Part shown: piece after piece, positions 45,870 to 56,606 of the stretch
How the letters are laid out: every line of letters begins with the position of its first letter
Position numbering within the stretch: position 1 is the stretch's first letter
Assembly (NCBI GenBank): GCA_030068145.1
Contig: JAPJBO010000369.1
Coordinates: 144,872 to 208,871 of the forward strand
DNA: 64,000 nucleotides
Reading direction: 5' to 3'
From: Diplonema papillatum
Lineage: Eukaryota; Euglenozoa; Diplonemea; Diplonemida; Diplonemidae
Program-made: the position numbers and the translations under genes
Notes under the pieces: model-generated
Seen by the model: only the letters and a program-made list of their open reading frames with translations
Told to the model about the DNA's origin: nothing
Databases searched by the model: none

Positions 45870-47640
45870 GGGCAAGAACCTCCGAAAGAACAACCATCTC
45901 CACAACCAATGCACACGTCCCACGCAAGCGACAGCATGCAGCACCTCCGGTGGCTGCAAGACGTCCTTGTCCCGGGCAACGGAGAACACCTTCGTCTGCT
46001 GCTGGTCGCAGAGCGGGCAAAGCTGTAATGAATGGATGATGCCTCTCGCGCTGCTCCCCCTTGAGGGTCCTGGCTCATGCCAAAGCGCCGCCGCCCGGGT
46101 TACGGAGTTGCGGCGTCCGGCGTGGGCCAGGGTCAGGGAGGCTGTCGCCGGAGGGATCACCCACAAAGTTGTGAAGGACACAGAAGCGGAGACGAGACGC
46201 AGAAAACAGAACCGGCGGAAACCTGAGCTGTTGCTTTGCAACCCGACCTGTGTCCATCTTGCCCCAATAAAGGGGCAAGAACCTCCGAAACAACAACCGT
46301 TTCCACAAGACAGCATGCAGCACCACCGGTGGCCGCAGGACGTCCTTGCTCCGGGCAACGGAGAACACCTTCGCCTGCTGCTGGTCGCAGAGCGGGCAAA
46401 GCTGTAATGAATGGATGATGCCTCTCGCGCTGCTCCCCTTGAGGATCCTGGCTCATGCCAAAGCGCCGCCGCCCGGGTTAAGGAGTTGCGGCGTCCGGCG
46501 TGGGCCAGGGCCACGGAGGCTGTCGCCGGAGGGATCCACCCACAAAGTTGTGATGATGCCGCCGCTTGGGACACGACGGAAGACTCGATGGAAATCCGCA
46601 ACGGCAAGGACACAGAAGCGGAGACGAGACGCAGAAAACAGAACCGGCGGAAACCTTGAGCTGTTGCTTTGCAACCCGACCTGTGTCCATCTTGCCCCAA
46701 TTAAGGGGCAAGAACCTCCGAAAGAACAACCGTTTCCACAAGACAGCATGCAGCACCACAGGTGGCCGCAGGACGTCTTTGCTCCGGGCAACGGAGAACA
46801 CCTTCGCCTGCTGCTGGTCGCAGAGCGGGCAAAGCTGTAATGAATGGATGATGCCTCTCGCGCTGCTCCCCTTGAGGATCCTGGCTCATGCCAAAGCGCC
46901 GCCGCCCGGGTTAAGGAGTTGCGGCGTCCGGCGTGGACCAGGGCCACGGAGGCTGTCGCCGGAGGGATCCACCCACAAAGTTGTGATGAAAGTGTGCCGC
47001 CGCTTGGGACACGACGGAAGACTCGATGGAAATCCGCAACGGCAAGGACACAGAAGCGGAGACGAGACGCAGAAAACAGAACCGGCGGAAACCTTGAGCT
47101 GTTGCTTTGCAACCCGACCTGTGTCCATCTTGCCCCAATTAAGGGGCAAGAACCTCCGAAGGAACAACCGTTTCCACAACCAATGCACACGTCCCACGCA
47201 AGCGACAGCATGCAGCACCACCGGTGGCTGCAGGACGTCCTTGCTCCGGGCAACGGAGAACACCTTCGCCTGCTGCTGGTCGCAGAGCGGGCAGAGCTGT
47301 AATGAATGGATGATGCCTCTCGCGCTGCTCCCCTTGAGGATCCTGGCTCATGTCAAAGCGCCGCCGCCCGGGTTAAGGAGTTGCGGCGTCCGGCGTGGGC
47401 CAGGGCCACGGAGGCCCACAAAGTTGTGCTGAAAGTGTGCCGCCGCTTGGGACACACACGGAAGAATCGACGGAAATCCGCAACGGCAACGGACACAGGC
47501 GGAGACGCCGGAACACAACCCTGAAAAATGCTTTGCAACCCCGACCTGTGTTTATCTGCCCCGATTAGGGGGCAATAACCTTTAAAAGCCCTCGCCTGCC
47601 GCTGGTCGAGAGCGGGCAGTGGTATGCACCCCATTCGGTG
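45870..47640 (+). repeat. ~430-bp tandem array, four units
   Basis: Units start near 45880, 46275, 46705 and 47150 and share GCGACAGCATGCAGCACCAC, GGCAACGGAGAACACCTTCG and TGATGCCTCTCGCGCTGCTC. All three + frames are largely open. One + frame in the first three units reads GNGEHLRLLLVAERAKL followed by TAA (AEL in the fourth). It could be duplicated 3'-exon material of an upstream gene, by analogy with the other loci here. Confidence 0.9.
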
Positions 47641-47659
47641 GGGGGGAGGAAGCTTCAAA

Positions 47660-47815
47660 AAGAATAGGCGTGTGTTTGTTTGTACGTGCCGGGGGAGGAT
47701 TAGCCTGTTAGTGAGTGATAAGGTGAGTGAAATCTGATCGGTAGGCTAATCTTCTCCCGAACACGCTGCCAGCGTTCTCTTTCGTGTTTACAATTACGTG
47801 TTACTACGAAAAAGT
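47660..47815 (+). repeat. Hairpin-type repeat, second copy
   Basis: It matches 18330-18480. The inverted pair GGAGGATTAGCCT / AGGCTAATCTTCTCC spans about 70 bases and is better preserved here. Confidence 0.65.
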
Positions 47816-47819
47816 CAAC

Positions 47820-49310
47820 CGCTCACTCAACCAACGTCCCCGCCTCAGGCAGGCACCCGCATGGGGGCACCCGCACGGAAACCTCCTCCACTCAAAGGTT
47901 TTCCCGTTGAATGTTCGCTGCTACAACCAAGATTCATCCACGCTCCATCGAGGCTCATGCCGACGACCTAACGGCGTGGACCACGCACTCCTACGCACGC
48001 CTGGTTTTGTGACCCCGAATTGATTCTGAGAAAGCGGCCTGCCAAAGACTGCAGCAGCAAAAAATGACCTCACAGCTTGTTCGCTCCATGAAGCGTTTGG
48101 CTTGTGAGCCGACACGTCTCGCGGGGGGTTTGTCCTTTCAACTGCGTCGTGAAGGCTGAGAACGCTTTCCCTTCGAGGGAGGAGTGTTCAGTCTCGTCGA
48201 CGAACCACCGTCAGCGGATAACAGCAAACAGATCGAAGGCAACAGCTCAACCCTCACAGAACGAGCTCTTGTGCACAAAACGGGGTTTCCTGCGTTGGCA
48301 GCCCCCCTTTTTTTTTGCTCGTGCTCCGGTGCCTGTTCCTTTTTTGTTTTCTTTTTTTTGGGCTCGCATTTCACAATCGTGTGCAGACGCGTTCCCGGAA
48401 GTGTTCCCTTCAGTACACCAGTGCGGCTCAAGAAGAGGCGAGATCTTTTTGTTTGTGCCGATTGATATCCGTTTCTAGCCTAGCTACCTGCTTTACCAAC
48501 CTTGGCAAACCAAAGTTATGTGTGAAGTTACACGGTACGCGTATGTAAACGTGCCAGCAAACAGAGAAAGCAGAACCAACCGACCTTACTAACCTTGCTA
48601 GTTCCACGAAATCATAAAAAAACGACTTTCATTTGGCTTTCTGCCAGATTTTTGCCATCTGGAGGTGCGAAAATTGTCGGTTTCAAGAGGACAGGGCTTT
48701 TCCGAGTGTCACTCATTCCACGAAAACGTGTCACAGATCTTGCTCCTCATTTCCGCCATGTAGGTCAAATTTTGAGCAAAATCCGGAGATTTTCTTTTGG
48801 GATTGTGGCACTAGGTTCCGACCAACCCCTTCGATAGACCCCCGCCCCTCCTAGCATGTCAATCGGAGACTCAAAAGCGCCGAGTTCTTAACGCAGGCAA
48901 CCAGCCCAAGAAAACTTCTCACCTCGTGTACCAGGGGGACACTGTGTCGATTGGATGCAAATCTACCACCAACTTCAGAGAACACGCCCCCGCGTGCTGA
49001 AAATGTACCGATTGCTGAGGGTCACCCGGTGACTCTAAAACCCTGGTGTTCCAAGCGCTGCGGAGTTCACTTTTACAAATTGCCACGACGACACGCGCGT
49101 TCTGGCGAATTGCTGGGACCTCCTACACGAGACGGGGTCGTGAGCTCGTAGTGCACGGCTCGAGTGTGCCGGTAGATTTTCATCCAAAGGATACACGAGT
49201 AACAGTTGGTTACGAGCCACAACCCGAACCCCTTTTTCGCATACTAATGAAGGAAGGATGAAAGTTAATGGACCCCATGGAAGTGGTGTTCACACCGGAA
49301 CAGGACCGAA
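47820..49310. other. Spacer, nothing recognised
   Basis: Scattered short frames (48104-48478 is the longest) have no motif. Tail-type repeat motifs occur at 48860-48885 and 49020-49045. Confidence 0.35.
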
Positions 49311-49317
49311 AGTCCCG

Positions 49318-49585
49318 TTCCGAATGGACCTATGAGATTCCTTCTGTCCCTACCTACTATCTGGCGAAACCGCAGTCAAGGGAACGGACTTGACTGTCAG
49401 CGGGGATAGAAGACCCTGTCGAGTTCGACTCTAGTCTGACTTTGTGCAGTGACACGAGACGGAGGCCGCAACAATGAAATACCACTACTCTTGTTGTCGC
49501 TTTACTTATCCAATGATGGGAAGACGGCAGCTGCTCAGCGACCCTCCGATGATCTCCAAGTTTGGTGATTGGTCTGGTGATCACG
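49318..49585 (+). rRNA. Degenerate fragment of eukaryotic large-subunit rRNA
   Basis: The sequence contains GTCCCTACCTACTAT, AAGGGAACGGACTTG, CAGCGGGGATAGAAGACCCT, CGACTCTAGTCTG and TGAAATACCACTACTC in the right order and spacing. These are hallmarks of the 28S rRNA region upstream of the sarcin-ricin part (usual form AAGACCCTGTTGAGCTTGAC). The AAGACCC(T)GT and TCTAGTCTG blocks fit the cytosolic eukaryotic type rather than bacterial or organelle 23S. Several normally invariant bases differ, and no further LSU or SSU sequence flanks it, so it is a pseudogene-like fragment. Boundaries are approximate. Confidence 0.75.
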
Positions 49586-49659
49586 GGCGAACATGAGAAG
49601 AACAAGGCGCACAACCGCGGTCGAAGAAAAAAGAAGAAGCAAAAGGCCGCTCCTGGTCC

Positions 49660-49895
49660 AGGAACGTGACGGTCAACCACACAGCTTGCAAAGCTTGAGT
49701 CGGAGGCAGCACAGTGCTACAACCCCGTCCGCTCTGCCCTGCGGCTGACCGTCTCGACGAGCTTATGTTCAGCGCGAGCGCCAAGCCCCAAGGTGCGCCA
49801 CGCGTTGATGCTTTAGTTTGGGAAATCGGTAGCCACTTGACCCGTAGGCCCGTGGCTCTGCAGTACCGCCGAACACGTGAAGCTTGGCTCCCGTG
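49660..49895 (+). repeat. Dispersed repeat (inverted copy at 15995-16215)
   Basis: It reads through CCAGGAACGTGACGGTCAAC, GCAGCACAGTGCTACAACCC and CGCCGAACACGTGAAGCTTG. A + frame of 152 codons (49714-50172) begins inside it but has no recognised domain. Confidence 0.7.
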
Positions 49896-50299
49896 GAGCA
49901 GGCTTTCCCTGGTACCTAACAACAAGGCGTGCGCGTCGAAAAATCAAAAAAAGTTGGAGGTTATGTGCGAAGGACCTGCCATCCTTTTCTGGAGGAAAAG
50001 GCAGGGTGGTGCATGCCTAAGTGCCGACAGTGTTACCACTTTCAAGTGCCAAAACCAGTCCTACCACTCTGACTTCTCTCTTTATTTTTTGCATGGCAGG
50101 TTCAAACATTCTTTGTCATCTTTTCTTCCTCTTTTTGCGTCTGAAAAACGGTTGATCCCGGCAGGTGAATGATCGCAGTGTTGTGCAGTCAGTGACAGCG
50201 CAGTACCACCGGCCGGCAGTTAGGGCGACCGCGACCGGAAATGGAAAGGTCGAACCTGTTGTCCATTCCAATGACCTGATATCTGAAATGCACAAGGCC

Positions 50300-50700
50300 G
50301 AAAGATACCAGTTTGCACGTTCATGGGATCATCGGAAAACACAAAACCTGGCCACCAAATACAAAACAGGGGAAAAAGAAGGAAAAGACACAGTCAAAAA
50401 CAACAAGTCCACCCCCCCCCGGACAACCGACAAGCGTCACCACAAACAAATTGCCGAAACGATGTGGGGGGGCTGGCTGTTGCCCCGGCAAGGAGGCAGA
50501 GGCCCCGAAGGGACTCCGATGCCATACCTGCAGTGGCTGTCCGAGTCCGTGTCCGAGGGCGACGGCACGTTCATCCGCATGCTCGCGCCGCTGGACGAGC
50601 AGCAGGCGGCGGAGTCCGTCGCCACGGCCGGCGCGCGCACGCCGCCTGTGCCGTACACCCCCGGTTACAGTCAGGACTACCACAAAGGCCAAAACTGCTG
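50300..50700 (+). pseudogene. Partial copy 1 of the lipase gene 5' end
   Basis: A leader (ACACAGTCAAAAACAACAAG and CCGGACAACCGACAAGCGTC) is followed by ATG at 50462 and the codons MWGGWLLPRQGGRGPEG to TPPVPYTPGY. It then diverges into spacer sequence with GGACTACCACAAAGG. Confidence 0.92.
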
Positions 50701-50714
50701 TCTATCCTGAAACA

Positions 50715-51120
50715 CAAGGTCGAAAGATACCAATCTGCATGTTCATGGAATCATCAGGGAACATAAAACCTGACCACCACTACAAAACAGGGGAACAGAA
50801 GGAAAGAGGACACAGTCAAAACAAGTCCACCTCCGGACAACCGACAAGCGTCACCACCCAACGAATACAAGAAAAGAGAGCGCCGAAACGATGCGGGGGG
50901 GCTGGCTGTGGCCCCGGCAAGGAGGCAGAGGCCCCGAAGGGACTCCGATGCCATACCTGCAGTGGCTGTCCGAGTCCGTGTCCGAGGGCGACGGCACGTT
51001 CATCCGCATGCTCGCGCCGCTGGACGAGCAGCAGGCGGCGGAGTCCGTCGCCACGGCCGGCGCGCGCACGCCGCCTCTGCCGCACACCCCCGGTTACAGT
51101 TAGGACTACCACAAAGGTCA
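50715..51120 (+). pseudogene. Partial copy 2 of the lipase gene 5' end
   Basis: Same layout as copy 1: leader, ATG at 50891 (MRGGWLWPRQGG), then to PPLPHTPGYS and a TAG. It could express a ~70-residue peptide. The spacing from copy 1 is about 430 bp. Confidence 0.92.
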
Positions 51121-51124
51121 AAAC

Positions 51125-51350
51125 TGCTGTCTATCCTGAAACACAAGGTCGAAAGATACCAATCTGCACGTTCATGGAATCATCAGGAAACATAAAACCT
51201 GACCACCACTACAAAAGAAGGAAAGAGGACACAGTCAAAACAAGTCCACCTCCGGACAACCGGCAAGCGTCACCACCAAACAAGAGCGCCGAAACGATGT
51301 AGGGGGGCTGGCTGTGGCCCGGCAAGGAGGCAGAGGCCCCGCCCCCGGTT
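51125..51350 (+). pseudogene. Partial copy 3 of the lipase gene 5' end, shortened
   Basis: The leader is complete, but the second codon is TAG (ATGTAG at 51297) and most of the coding part is deleted, leaving only GCAAGGAGGCAGAGGCCCCG before the spacer. Confidence 0.88.
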
Positions 51351-51560
51351 ACAGTTAGGACTACCACAAAGGCCAAAGCTGCTGTCTATTCTGAAACACA
51401 AGGTCGAAAGACATCAGGAAACACAAAACCTGACCATCAAATACAAACATATACAGGGGAAAAGAAGGAAAAAGGACACAGTCAAAAACAACAAGTCCAC
51501 CTCCGGACAACCGACAAGCGTCACCAGCCAACAAATACAAGAAAAGAGAGCGCCGAAACG

Positions 51561-54500
51561 ATGTGGGGGGGCTGGCTGTGGCCCCGGCAAGGAGGCAGAG
51601 GCCCCGAAGGGACTCCGATGCCATACCTGCAGTGGCTGTCCGAGTCCGTGTCCGAGGGCGACGGCACGTTCATCCGCATGCTCGCGCCGCTGGACGAGCA
51701 GCAGGCGGCGGAGTCCGTCGCCACGGCCGGCGCGCGCACGCCGCCTCTGCCGTACACCCCTGGCGCCGCTCCTAGCGAGCACGGGACCCCGAAGCCACAG
51801 TTCCCGACGACCCGCACTCCCCCTGCGCTCTACGCCCGCCAGCCAGCCGGCAGCAGCCCGAACAACAAGGTCACGCCGCCGCTGCCAGCCGACGCTACCG
51901 CCACCAAGAAAAGCGCGTGGCTAACGTCCTGGTGGCCTTCTGTCGGGGCGAGGCCCGCGGCGAAGCCCACCCAAGACGCGGACCCAGTCTCAGACGGCGA
52001 GCAACCAGAGCCGCTGGATGCCTCAAAACGGGCGAAGGACCGGTCGAAGCCAACGGCCGGCGGCGATCCGATGCCGTCGACGGCCATCCCCGTGGTGACA
52101 ACGGCAGGCGGAAGCCCCGTGGCTCCGGAACCAGATGCCTACGGGAGTGAACGGCGAGGAAGTTCACCAGATGCGATCACCCTCGCCGGGTCGATGTCGC
52201 AGTCGGCGTCGTCGTCACCGTTCCGCTCGGGCGATCTGATGCCTTCGACGACAACGGCAGGCGGAAGCCCCAGGGCCCCGCAACCGGTTGCCCACGGGAA
52301 TGAACGGCCCGGGGGCTCACCGGACGCCGCTGCCCTCGCCGGGTCGCTGTCGCTGTCGGCGTCGTCGCCGCCGTTCCGTGGTGAACCCGAGCGAAGAGCC
52401 ACCCTGGCCCCGATGCCGACGGCTCCGGAATCGCAGCTCTACCGCCGACACGCGGCGGCGCTTCGCGCCGCCGCCGCAGCGGCGCTGTGCGTCGCGGCGG
52501 CTGCGAACAAGCCCCCGGGCGACGGCAAGGAGCTTGTCCTTGACACGGTGTGCGATCGAGTTGACAAGGCGAAAGGGACGTGGAACCTCACGTCCGGGTG
52601 GTTGTCCTGGCTGTCGGGAGATTCTGAAGCGGGGTTGAAGAAGCGGCGAGCGGCGGTCAAAGAGTTGTATTTCCCGCACCTGGGGATGCTGCCGGAGAGC
52701 GAATGGATCGTCGCTTTCGTCGACATGAAAATCAGAGAGCTAGACGCCATCGCGATGGCTACGGTCGCCGCTGCGCTGTCGCTCGCGGTCGCAACCGGCC
52801 GCCTGCCGCGCCTGCAGACCGTCTGCTTCGCCGCGACACTCGTCGTCGCCTGTCGCGCCTCCCTCTGCCAGGACCATCTGCTCCGCTTGTTCTCCGAAGG
52901 CCCGTTCTTCACCCGCTGCTTCCTCTTGAAGGACGGCCCCCGGCAAAAAGGCGGCGCGTCCACCGTCGTTTCGTCATCATCGTCTGGGAGCTCGTTGTCC
53001 TCCGAAACCGACGCAGCCCCCCGCCCGGTGTTGATCACCGGCGAGGAGAAAATCCGCATGTACCTCAAGTGGTACCACTTCGTGCATTCCGAGGCGTCGT
53101 GGGGCCTGCCGTGGAGTGACCGGCTCATGGCGCTGCTCTCGGGGCTGGAGTTTTCGAAGACGCGGCTGGCCGAATTCTTCGAGAAGGGGAGGAAACTCGC
53201 TCGGTACGAGTATCCCAAGGACACGAAGACGGACATGGCCCTGCGGATCGCGGACTCCGCCGCGTTCGTCGCGTCCGCCGTCGCGCCGCACATGCAGCGC
53301 TGGAACACCGCACTGCAGCTCGTGGGGCAGGTCGCGACCCTGAGCAGGATATCCCCCTTCCTCATAGGATCCTGCGTCCTCAGCAGCGACGTCCGCGAAG
53401 CCCTCGCGGACATCGTCGCACTCATGGGTTCACCCCACCTAACGCAAGTGTCCTCCGTACCCTCCACACAGCTCGCCGTCGGGCTGTACTACTTCCTAGT
53501 CTACCGAAGAGCCGAGAGGGGAAACCACCCGCTAACTGCGTTTCACGAGCACCAGGTCGATGCTCCCGGGGTAGTCATGCCGGATGTTCCGGAGGATTAT
53601 TTGGACCTCCTCAAATTCCACGCGCCGCTTGCGAAGATTGTGTACGAGGAGCTGTCGGCCGACGTGCAGCGGCTGGGCGACATGTTCGGCTACACGCTCC
53701 TGCACTACGAGCCGGTCCACCTCGCGCGGCACCCGAGCTACGCAATGTTCGCGCGGAACAAGGAGGTCTTCCTCGTCGTCCGCGGAACGAAGCACGTGGC
53801 CGACATCCTCATCGACGGCTGCTCGTCGCCGGCGAAGCTCGTGCTCAAGCACACGGGGCCAGCTCGGAACGAGCCGCGGGAGTTCCGCCTGCACAAGGGC
53901 ATGCTGCGCTCCGCGCAGTGGCTGTTCACGCGGCTGTGGCTACCCGTCGCGTTTTTGATGGACAAAGGGTACACCATGAGGGTCATCGGGCACTCTTTGG
54001 GTGCGGGTGTCGGCGTGATCCTGACGGCGATCATGCGAGACGAGGGCCTTGCGCCCGACTTGAAGTGTGTAGCGTTCTCGATGCCGTCCTGTGGGGACCG
54101 AGCGTTCGCTGAGTACGCGGAGAATTTCTGCGTGTCGGCCATCAACGGCGACGACCTGGTACCGAGGATACGCATCACGTCCCTGCGGAATTTGATGTCG
54201 GCGGTGGCGGATCCGATTCTGCAGGCGCGGGCCCACCACGACCTTTCCGCCGACACTACCGGGGTGTTGAAGCGACTTGCAACGGTGTGGGCGCCGCGCA
54301 TGCGGTCCGAGAAGAAGCGGCGTCGCCGTGCCGCCAAGCGGCTGGCCACGCGCGAGAAGCCGGCCGCCGAAGACGCGGACCAACGCGACGCCGACTACGA
54401 CCTGGTGGTGAAGGCAGCCATCGGACCCCAGCAGGCGGAGCTGCTCACCTCCGAGGGCGAGGCGCGAGAAAGCGAGGAAGACTCCGCCGTCCCTTCAAAT

Positions 54501-55970
54501 CCGGCGTCCGGCAATAGCGCAACCCGCCAGCCCCCGGCCGTGGGTTACGCGGCGCTCGCGCACGTCGGGTCAGTCGCGTCGGACGTGATCATGACGCACG
54601 GAGACTCGTCTTCGGACTCGGAAGACGCAGACGCTCCGACCTTCCACTACCACATGGTCAAGCGGGGGATTTCCCTCCTCAACACGACCCTCGCCGACAT
54701 CGAGGCCGGGAATTTCGAGCGCGATGTGGTGGTCGATGGGGTGACGACGCGGGGCGACCGGTGGTACGTGTCGCTGCTGCTCTCGGTGGCGGCGACGGAG
54801 AAGGCGGACGAGACGAACAAGCCGAAGAAGCCGGCGAACTGGTTCCACGCGGACTACGACCGCAAGCCGCTGGTTACTGCCCTCGGTGAGGTGCTCATGC
54901 GCGAAGCGATCACGGTGTACGTCCTAGCCCTCTCCGGAGCGGGCCACCACGTGACGCTCAAGCGGACACACGGCGTGAAGAGGCTGCGGGCGTTCTGCCA
55001 CTCGATGTTCGGCATCGAAGACGCGGTGCTGGTCTGCGATGCCGCGTTCACCGGGCAACAGGACGCCGCACTGCACGAGATGCGTGACTACCACGACCTC
55101 AACCAAAGCTTCGGCCTCGACCCCGACGAAGTCGAGTACAGGCTCCCGTCGTTCACCGTGTTCGTCATCCCGCGGGACCACTACTGCCCGGACCTCTTCG
55201 TGGCTCGGTTGAAGTTCAGCGAGCCCGGCGAGGTGGCGGTCGACGTGGGCCTGCTGCAGCTCGACTTTCGAGCGGTGACGCTCAAGACCATCGCGGGGTT
55301 CATCGCCGCGAAGGCGGGGCGGACGGATCCGCGTTCCGTCGAAATCTGCCTCGTCGACGACCGGACGGGGATCGAGTTCAACGTGAGTCAGGACACCGGG
55401 TGGCGGACGAACCTGTACGATTTGAACCTCCGCTCCGGGTGCACGATTCTCGCACGAGACGCGTGGGGGGCGCGGCTGGCGGGACGGGCGACAGCGCCGC
55501 GGGTCCTGATGGAGGAGGGTGACGACGACAACACGTGCGAGTTCTGGCCGCCGGGCGAGATTGTGCACTTGTACAGCACATGCGGGGTCGCGAAGGCGGC
55601 GCTGCTGCGGCCGTGGGCGCGTGCGATCGAGCGGATTGAGGTCGGGAGCAAGATGGTTGACGACCACCGCATGGACGCTGTGCTGGCGAGTCTACGGGCC
55701 GTGACCATGTGCCGCCGGAACAAAGTGCCCGTCCGGGCGTGGGAGCCGTTTTCGAGCTCGTCGGCCTGCGCCTGCTGCCACAACGACTTCGCGTGGATGG
55801 CCACGACGAACTCGAAGGCGGCCGTATCGCAGCTGCGGTCCCGGGCCCACTGCCACCACTGCGGCAAGGTCGTGTGCACCGAGTGCCGCCAGCGGGCCCT
55901 CGCCTCCAGCAGGTCGCCGCACCCGTCGCCCATTTGCGACGCGTGCTACTTCAAGGTGGCCACGTTTTAA
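51561..55970 (+). CDS. Class 3 lipase (diacylglycerol lipase-like) with C-terminal FYVE-like finger
   Basis: The single exon encodes 1469 aa. Residues 1-310 are Pro/Ser/Gly-rich with an internal SMSQSASSSPFRSGD / SLSLSASSPPFRGEP repeat. Residues ~394-440 are hydrophobic (ATVAAALSLAVATG), a possible membrane part. The alpha/beta-hydrolase core contains VFLVVRGTKHVADILIDG, then RLHKGMLRSAQWLF, the nucleophile elbow VIGHSLGAGVG (Ser812), and INGDDLVPRI, whose D865 fits the catalytic Asp. This combination is typical of sn-1 diacylglycerol lipases. The C-terminus has eight Cys in the FYVE spacing: C1403/C1406, C1431/C1434, C1439/C1442, C1459/C1462, around SRAHCHHCGKVVCTEC. The basic RRHHCR patch of PI3P-binding FYVE domains is only partly kept. 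Inferred role: lipid hydrolysis at an endosomal or other internal membrane. Start ATG 51561 is supported by its reuse in two upstream copies; ATG 51618 is an alternative. Confidence 0.88.
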   Translation: MWGGWLWPRQGGRGPEGTPMPYLQWLSESVSEGDGTFIRMLAPLDEQQAAESVATAGARTPPLPYTPGAAPSEHGTPKPQFPTTRTPPALYARQPAGSSPNNKVTPPLPADATATKKSAWLTSWWPSVGARPAAKPTQDADPVSDGEQPEPLDASKRAKDRSKPTAGGDPMPSTAIPVVTTAGGSPVAPEPDAYGSERRGSSPDAITLAGSMSQSASSSPFRSGDLMPSTTTAGGSPRAPQPVAHGNERPGGSPDAAALAGSLSLSASSPPFRGEPERRATLAPMPTAPESQLYRRHAAALRAAAAAALCVAAAANKPPGDGKELVLDTVCDRVDKAKGTWNLTSGWLSWLSGDSEAGLKKRRAAVKELYFPHLGMLPESEWIVAFVDMKIRELDAIAMATVAAALSLAVATGRLPRLQTVCFAATLVVACRASLCQDHLLRLFSEGPFFTRCFLLKDGPRQKGGASTVVSSSSSGSSLSSETDAAPRPVLITGEEKIRMYLKWYHFVHSEASWGLPWSDRLMALLSGLEFSKTRLAEFFEKGRKLARYEYPKDTKTDMALRIADSAAFVASAVAPHMQRWNTALQLVGQVATLSRISPFLIGSCVLSSDVREALADIVALMGSPHLTQVSSVPSTQLAVGLYYFLVYRRAERGNHPLTAFHEHQVDAPGVVMPDVPEDYLDLLKFHAPLAKIVYEELSADVQRLGDMFGYTLLHYEPVHLARHPSYAMFARNKEVFLVVRGTKHVADILIDGCSSPAKLVLKHTGPARNEPREFRLHKGMLRSAQWLFTRLWLPVAFLMDKGYTMRVIGHSLGAGVGVILTAIMRDEGLAPDLKCVAFSMPSCGDRAFAEYAENFCVSAINGDDLVPRIRITSLRNLMSAVADPILQARAHHDLSADTTGVLKRLATVWAPRMRSEKKRRRRAAKRLATREKPAAEDADQRDADYDLVVKAAIGPQQAELLTSEGEARESEEDSAVPSNPASGNSATRQPPAVGYAALAHVGSVASDVIMTHGDSSSDSEDADAPTFHYHMVKRGISLLNTTLADIEAGNFERDVVVDGVTTRGDRWYVSLLLSVAATEKADETNKPKKPANWFHADYDRKPLVTALGEVLMREAITVYVLALSGAGHHVTLKRTHGVKRLRAFCHSMFGIEDAVLVCDAAFTGQQDAALHEMRDYHDLNQSFGLDPDEVEYRLPSFTVFVIPRDHYCPDLFVARLKFSEPGEVAVDVGLLQLDFRAVTLKTIAGFIAAKAGRTDPRSVEICLVDDRTGIEFNVSQDTGWRTNLYDLNLRSGCTILARDAWGARLAGRATAPRVLMEEGDDDNTCEFWPPGEIVHLYSTCGVAKAALLRPWARAIERIEVGSKMVDDHRMDAVLASLRAVTMCRRNKVPVRAWEPFSSSSACACCHNDFAWMATTNSKAAVSQLRSRAHCHHCGKVVCTECRQRALASSRSPHPSPICDACYFKVATF

Positions 55971-56035
55971 GTGCTGTTGGGAAGGGCCGAAGCTCCAAGA
56001 TTGCGGTGTTTGCATCTTCCGGGAATGATTGCGTC

Positions 56036-56606
56036 TGCGGGCCGTGACCATGTGCCGCCGGAACAAAGTGCTGGTGCGCCGTTTTAGAGCTTGTCGGCGT
56101 GCGCCTGCTGCCGGCGGTGTTCGGCTGCTCCGGGAATGACTGAATTTTCAAGGTTGCGTTTGAATCCTCCGGGAACGATTGGGTCTGCGGGCCGTGATCA
56201 TGTACCGCCGGAACAAAGTGCCGGTGCGGGGTCGTGAAGGCGGCGCTGCTGCGGCCGTGGGCGCGCGCGATCGAGCGGATTGAGGTCGGGAGCAAGGTGG
56301 ATGACGACCACCGCATGGACGCTAGTCTGTGCGCCGTGACCATGTGCCGCCGGAACAAAGTGCCCGTCCGGGCGTGGGAGCCGTTTTCGAGCTCGTCGGC
56401 CTGCGCCTGCTGCCACAACGACTTCGCGTGGATGGCCACGACGAACTCGAAAGGCGGCCGTCTCGCAGCTGCGGTCCCGGGCCCACTGCCACCACTGCGG
56501 CAAGGTCGTGTGCACCGAGTGCCGCCAGCGGGCCCTCGCCTCCAGCAGGTCGCCGCACCCGTCGCCCATTTGCGACGCGTGCTACTTCAAGGTGGCCACG
56601 TTTTAA
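56036..56606 (+). pseudogene. Copies of the lipase/FYVE 3' end
   Basis: Short scraps of the AVTMCRRNKVPVR codons occur at 56038-56110 and 56188-56225. A long copy from 56228 repeats KAALLRPWARAIERIEVGSK through the FYVE Cys residues to the TAA at 56604-56606. The long copy lacks ~12 codons near 56318 and has a one-base insertion near 56450 that breaks the FYVE frame. Confidence 0.93.

Noticed and set aside
46453..47253. 266-codon - strand ORF in the 430-bp array
   Set aside because: All frames are long in this array; the peptide simply follows the DNA repeat and shows no domain.
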